A stretch of DNA of 24,277 bases from positions 1 through 24,277 of the forward strand of contig JAXDAH010000150.1 of assembly GCA_034679905.1 (NCBI GenBank), read 5' to 3'. This DNA is from JASEFH01 sp034679905. GTDB lineage: Archaea; Halobacteriota; Methanomicrobia; Methanomicrobiales; JACTUA01. The notes under the pieces were generated by a model, which saw nothing but the letters and a program-made list of their open reading frames with translations, ran no database searches and was not told the DNA's origin. Within the stretch, counting starts at the first letter, position 1. Each line of letters opens with the position of its first letter. A program made the translations under genes and the position numbers. This document shows positions 22,174-24,277 of this stretch, one piece after another.

Positions 22174-22239
22174 AGCAGGCCCTATCGCTTACCTTTGGGG
22201 GAGGCCCCTCCCCCCAAACCCCTCCCGATAGACCCTGCT
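22174..22239. repeat. Long imperfect hairpin (copy 3 of the dispersed repeat)
   Basis: Nested arms pair in order: AGCAGG (22174-22179) with CCTGCT (22234-22239), CTATCG (22182-22187) with CGATAG (22226-22231), and TTTGGGGGAGG (22194-22204) with CCTCCCCCCAAA (22207-22218, one extra C). About 23 base pairs close a two-base loop. Its minus strand contains CCTCCCCC, eight bases, GCGATAGG, exactly as at 69-92. Confidence 0.7.
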
Positions 22240-22516
22240 CCAGAACTCAAAAGAGATGCCCTCTCACCCAAATTGAGGAAAGGGATTCGGTTAAATCTGT
22301 CCCCGTCGTCGCCTCTGCATCTCACGCTTCTATACTCAGGCCTATTGCATTCCGGGGATAGGGCTTCAACGAGTGTGTAGGTTCGCTCCCTCCCTCGTCA
22401 GTACGATAGTCCTGCTCACGGATGCGGGCAGCACTCGGTTCGAACGCTGCCGTGGGAGGGATTTTCATTCAGACTCGCTCGTCCCTTCGACAGAAGCCCA
22501 TTGTCGGGGTTCAATA

Positions 22517-22557
22517 TCTCGCGCCTCTCCCACAGGCCCTATCGCAGTGACGCGAGA
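22517..22557. repeat. Hairpin containing copy 4 of the repeat core
   Basis: CAGGCCCTATCGC at 22533-22545 is identical to 22176-22188. It is enclosed by 7-bp arms TCTCGCG (22517-22523) and CGCGAGA (22551-22557). A diverged version, CAGGCCTATTGC, lies near 22336. Confidence 0.5.
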
Positions 22558-22720
22558 GGCTGGAGGAGCTGGAATAGCGCCCGTATCCCTTCACGCGCAT
22601 CCGGTGGGCAGAAGGGAATCCTGCCAGGCTGGATTGCCCTCATGGAGAGTCCGGCACGGCACCGCTCGCGGGACCTTCGCCCCCATGGAGAGAGATGATC
22701 TCGTCCGAACATTTCGAGCC

Positions 22721-22738
22721 CTTCGGGCATACCCGAAG
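22721..22738 (-). terminator. Hairpin after nadE
   Basis: CTTCGGG (22721-22727) and CCCGAAG (22732-22738) form a perfect 7-bp stem with a four-base loop, starting seven bases after the nadE stop on the minus strand. There is no following T-tract, so it could be an RNA 3'-end stabiliser rather than a terminator. Confidence 0.45.
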
Positions 22739-22745
22739 ACGAGCC

Positions 22746-23492
22746 TCACCGCTGCCGCAGCAGACTCGGGGGAGCGAGCCGTTTATGCTCGCTCTTCTGC
22801 ACCAGCTGGAGCACCTGCTCCTGAATCTCCGAACGGGGGGTCCAGGTATTTCCCTCCAGTTCCGCGAGGGCGGCGTCGATATCGGCGTAGGCAAGGCCCA
22901 GTTCCCTCTCGTCGGTCTGCCCCTGCCAGAGGCCGGCCGACGGCGCCTTGGAGCGGATGCGCTCCGGTATCCCGAGCTCCGCTGCCAGCGCGTAGACCTC
23001 CGTCTTGTAGAGGTGCAGGATGGGCTGGTAGTCCGCGGCGCTGTCCCCGTACTTGGTGGTGTAGCCCAGCATGTACTCGCTGCGGTTGGACGTGCCGCAG
23101 ACAAGCCGCTCCTCGCGGTTTGCGGTGTAGTAGAGCAGCGTCATGCGGATGCGCGCCATCAGGTTCCCCACCAGGTAGGGGGTATCCTGGAAATCCGAAG
23201 TCTGCCGGAACGGCTGCAGCATCGGTTCGATCGAGACCTCCATCCAGGCGATCCCGAGCTGCCCGCAGAGGTCGCGGGCATCCTGAAGGTCCTCTTCTGC
23301 TGTCACCGCGCTCGGCATCAGAAGCCCGAGCACATTCTCGCCTCCGATCGCCCGTGCGGAGAGCGCCGCCGCCACGGCGGAGTCCACTCCCCCGCTAAGA
23401 CCCACCACGACGCCCCTCCTGCCGCTATCCCAGAGGGTATAGCGGATCATCTGCTCGATCCTTTCTGCCTGGCAACGCATATCGCACAGCAT
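22746..23492 (-). CDS. nadE: NH3-dependent NAD+ synthetase
   Basis: This 248-residue enzyme adenylates nicotinic acid adenine dinucleotide and amidates it with ammonia to make NAD+. The PP-loop SGGVDS is at 33-38. CGTSNRSEYMLGYTTKYGD and the C-terminal KAPSAGLWQGQTDE block are family hallmarks. There is no glutaminase domain, so it uses free ammonia, as is common in archaea. ATG 23492 follows TAGGAG with eight bases spacing; longer in-frame extensions upstream are rejected. A TATA-like CTCTAAAAAG block lies at about 23523-23532 on the minus strand, consistent with transcription beginning just before the ribosome site. Confidence 0.97.
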   Translation of the reverse strand: MLCDMRCQAERIEQMIRYTLWDSGRRGVVVGLSGGVDSAVAAALSARAIGGENVLGLLMPSAVTAEEDLQDARDLCGQLGIAWMEVSIEPMLQPFRQTSDFQDTPYLVGNLMARIRMTLLYYTANREERLVCGTSNRSEYMLGYTTKYGDSAADYQPILHLYKTEVYALAAELGIPERIRSKAPSAGLWQGQTDERELGLAYADIDAALAELEGNTWTPRSEIQEQVLQLVQKSEHKRLAPPSLLRQR

Positions 23493-23712
23493 CCTATCAT
23501 CTCCTAATAGGTTCCGATGAATCTTTTTAGAGTTTCGTTCCTGCCCATGGCTCGGTGTCTCCCTCCTATCCGGTTGCCGGTTGCGGGCGGCCGGACCCGA
23601 TTTTCCCCGCTCGATCCCGAGCACTGCAACCCCGCTCCTCCGCTATGGCATGGATGGTGCAGATGCCGATCGGAGCGATGAAAAGGGAGACGTGGAATGC
23701 CAGACCTGGCTC

Positions 23713-24277
23713 CTAGGCACTTCGGCGCACATCGTCCAGGATCTGGCAGGCCCGACAGACGATCCCGCAGGGTTCTCCGCAGCGCTCGCAGGTGCGGATC
23801 GCCTCCGCCTCCCGCTCTCCCCGGCGGAGATCTTCGCCCAGCCGCAGGAGTGCGTGTTTGGTCGACGGGTGCCGGTAGGTGTAGGCGTTCAGCAGCTCCC
23901 GGACCTCCGTGCGAAGACCGCTCTCTGCATAGGGGCACCGCCGCATGTCGTAGCCCTCCAGATGCAGGAGGGCGTAGAGCGCCACCTCCCGCTCCGGTAC
24001 GGTCCGGAACGGCTTGATCCGGGGAACGAACTCCGGATGCGGCGCTTCCTGCCGCGTGAGCCGTTCCGCATCCCCCCGGAGCACGTTCATCAGCACCGTC
24101 TGCGCCTCGTCGTCCAGATTGAATCCGACCGCCAGCTTGGTGGCGCCGTGCTCTTTTGCTGCTGCATTCAGGCTGCGCCGCCGCAGCACACCGCAGTAGG
24201 AGCAGGCCCGATCCGCCCCTCTCCTCCGCACGATCTCGTCGAGCGTGGTGCCGAACTCCTCCTGGACCGAGATGGAC
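23713..24277 (-). CDS. tRNA 2-thiolation protein, TtuA/Ncs6 (TIGR00269) family, C-terminal part
   Basis: This is 187 C-terminal residues of a gene whose 5' end lies beyond 24277. The PP-loop ATPase core ending is seen as CSYCGVLRRRSLN (a catalytic and cluster Cys region), KLAVGFNLDDEAQTVLMN and RCPYA. A zinc finger, CERCGEPCGIVCRACQIL, closes the protein. Enzymes of this family adenylate a tRNA uridine and insert sulfur, using a small ubiquitin-like sulfur carrier in archaea. The GFNLDDEAQ block has Phe where His is usual. The frame stays open to the window edge, confirming truncation by the window and not by mutation. The target uridine (position 34 or 54) cannot be decided from this part. 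Confidence 0.9.
   Translation of the reverse strand, partial: SISVQEEFGTTLDEIVRRRGADRACSYCGVLRRRSLNAAAKEHGATKLAVGFNLDDEAQTVLMNVLRGDAERLTRQEAPHPEFVPRIKPFRTVPEREVALYALLHLEGYDMRRCPYAESGLRTEVRELLNAYTYRHPSTKHALLRLGEDLRRGEREAEAIRTCERCGEPCGIVCRACQILDDVRRSA

Larger units (their letters stand above)
21907..22720. other. Gene-poor region rich in hairpins and short repeats
   Basis: About 800 bases hold no gene with family motifs. They contain an inverted repeat AACCGTTC (22002-22009) with GAACGGTT (22035-22042), the long hairpin at 22174-22239, a hairpin at 22517-22557 and two exact copies of a 13-mer. An open frame of 341 codons over part of it has low-complexity Arg/Ser/Pro composition and runs antisense through nadE, so it is not considered a gene. 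Confidence 0.6.

Noticed and set aside
22001..22560. Possible CRISPR array in the repeat-rich region
   Set aside because: Repeat copies are too few, not evenly spaced, and partly inverted. No cas genes are visible.
22373..23398. A 341-codon + strand frame
   Set aside because: Its second half is antisense to nadE and is very rich in Arg, Pro and Ser. It has no start signal.
23493..23624. N-terminal extension of nadE to 292 residues
   Set aside because: The extension is low in hydrophobic content and lacks family similarity. ATG 23492 has a well-spaced TAGGAG.
1..24277. tRNA or rRNA genes
   Set aside because: No cloverleaf with conserved T-loop sequence and no rRNA-like stretch was recognised by eye. 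A covariance search would be needed to exclude one fully.

Overview
The window looks like chromosomal DNA from a GC-rich euryarchaeon, most likely a methanogen of the Methanomicrobiales type. Several things point there: tandem iron-sulfur flavoproteins with the compact CX2CX2CX5C motif, an NrpR (DUF128) regulatory domain, a PAS/GAF histidine kinase whose H-box reads VHDINN, a TrpB2-class tryptophan synthase beta chain, a TtuA/Ncs6-type tRNA thiolase, archaeal TATA boxes and apparently leaderless starts. The order is an inference from these families, not from a database match.

Layout. Bases 1-60 are a poly-G/poly-C tract that may be an assembly artefact at a contig end. Bases 244-3299 (+) hold a two-helix mini-protein and then a redox/oxidative-stress cluster: rubredoxin-like zinc ribbon, desulforedoxin, an AhpD-like protein without its CxxC, an archaeal peroxiredoxin, and two adjacent iron-sulfur flavoproteins. 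A convergent M50 membrane protease (3296-3898, -), a TnpB zinc-ribbon relic (about 3987-4070) and a chorismate mutase (4187-4471, +) follow. Bases 4481-8914 (-) carry an ADP-ribosylglycohydrolase followed by argC, a CBS-pair protein, argJ and argB, in transcription order and tightly packed. Bases 9062-11542 (-) carry trpB2 followed by an ATP-NAD kinase family protein, with a strong TATA box and an 8-bp inverted repeat over the trpB2 start. Bases 11906-13564 (+) encode a GerW/YtfJ protein, a DUF2953 membrane protein and an unknown small protein. A four-helix PAS-GAF histidine kinase (13608-15581, -) precedes about 860 bases without a recognisable gene.

Bases 16441-18744 (-) encode an unknown protein followed by an unusual dihydrolipoamide-dehydrogenase-like flavoprotein. 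A DUF128 protein with no recognisable helix-turn-helix is at 19010-19819 (+). From about 19820 to 22745 the window looks accessory: a frameshifted, truncated tyrosine integrase, an AT-richer gene for a membrane-anchored coiled-coil protein, and about 870 bases with strong hairpins and short repeats. The window ends with nadE (22746-23492, -) and the C-terminal part of a TtuA/Ncs6-family gene running off the right edge.

Overall the window alternates compact biosynthetic and redox operons with eroded mobile DNA. The points most worth following up are a dispersed repeat family that includes the left edge, the archaeal GerW-DUF2953 operon, the CBS protein inside the arginine operon, the atypical flavoprotein pair, and the palindrome over the trpB2 start. 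No rRNA, tRNA or CRISPR array was seen.
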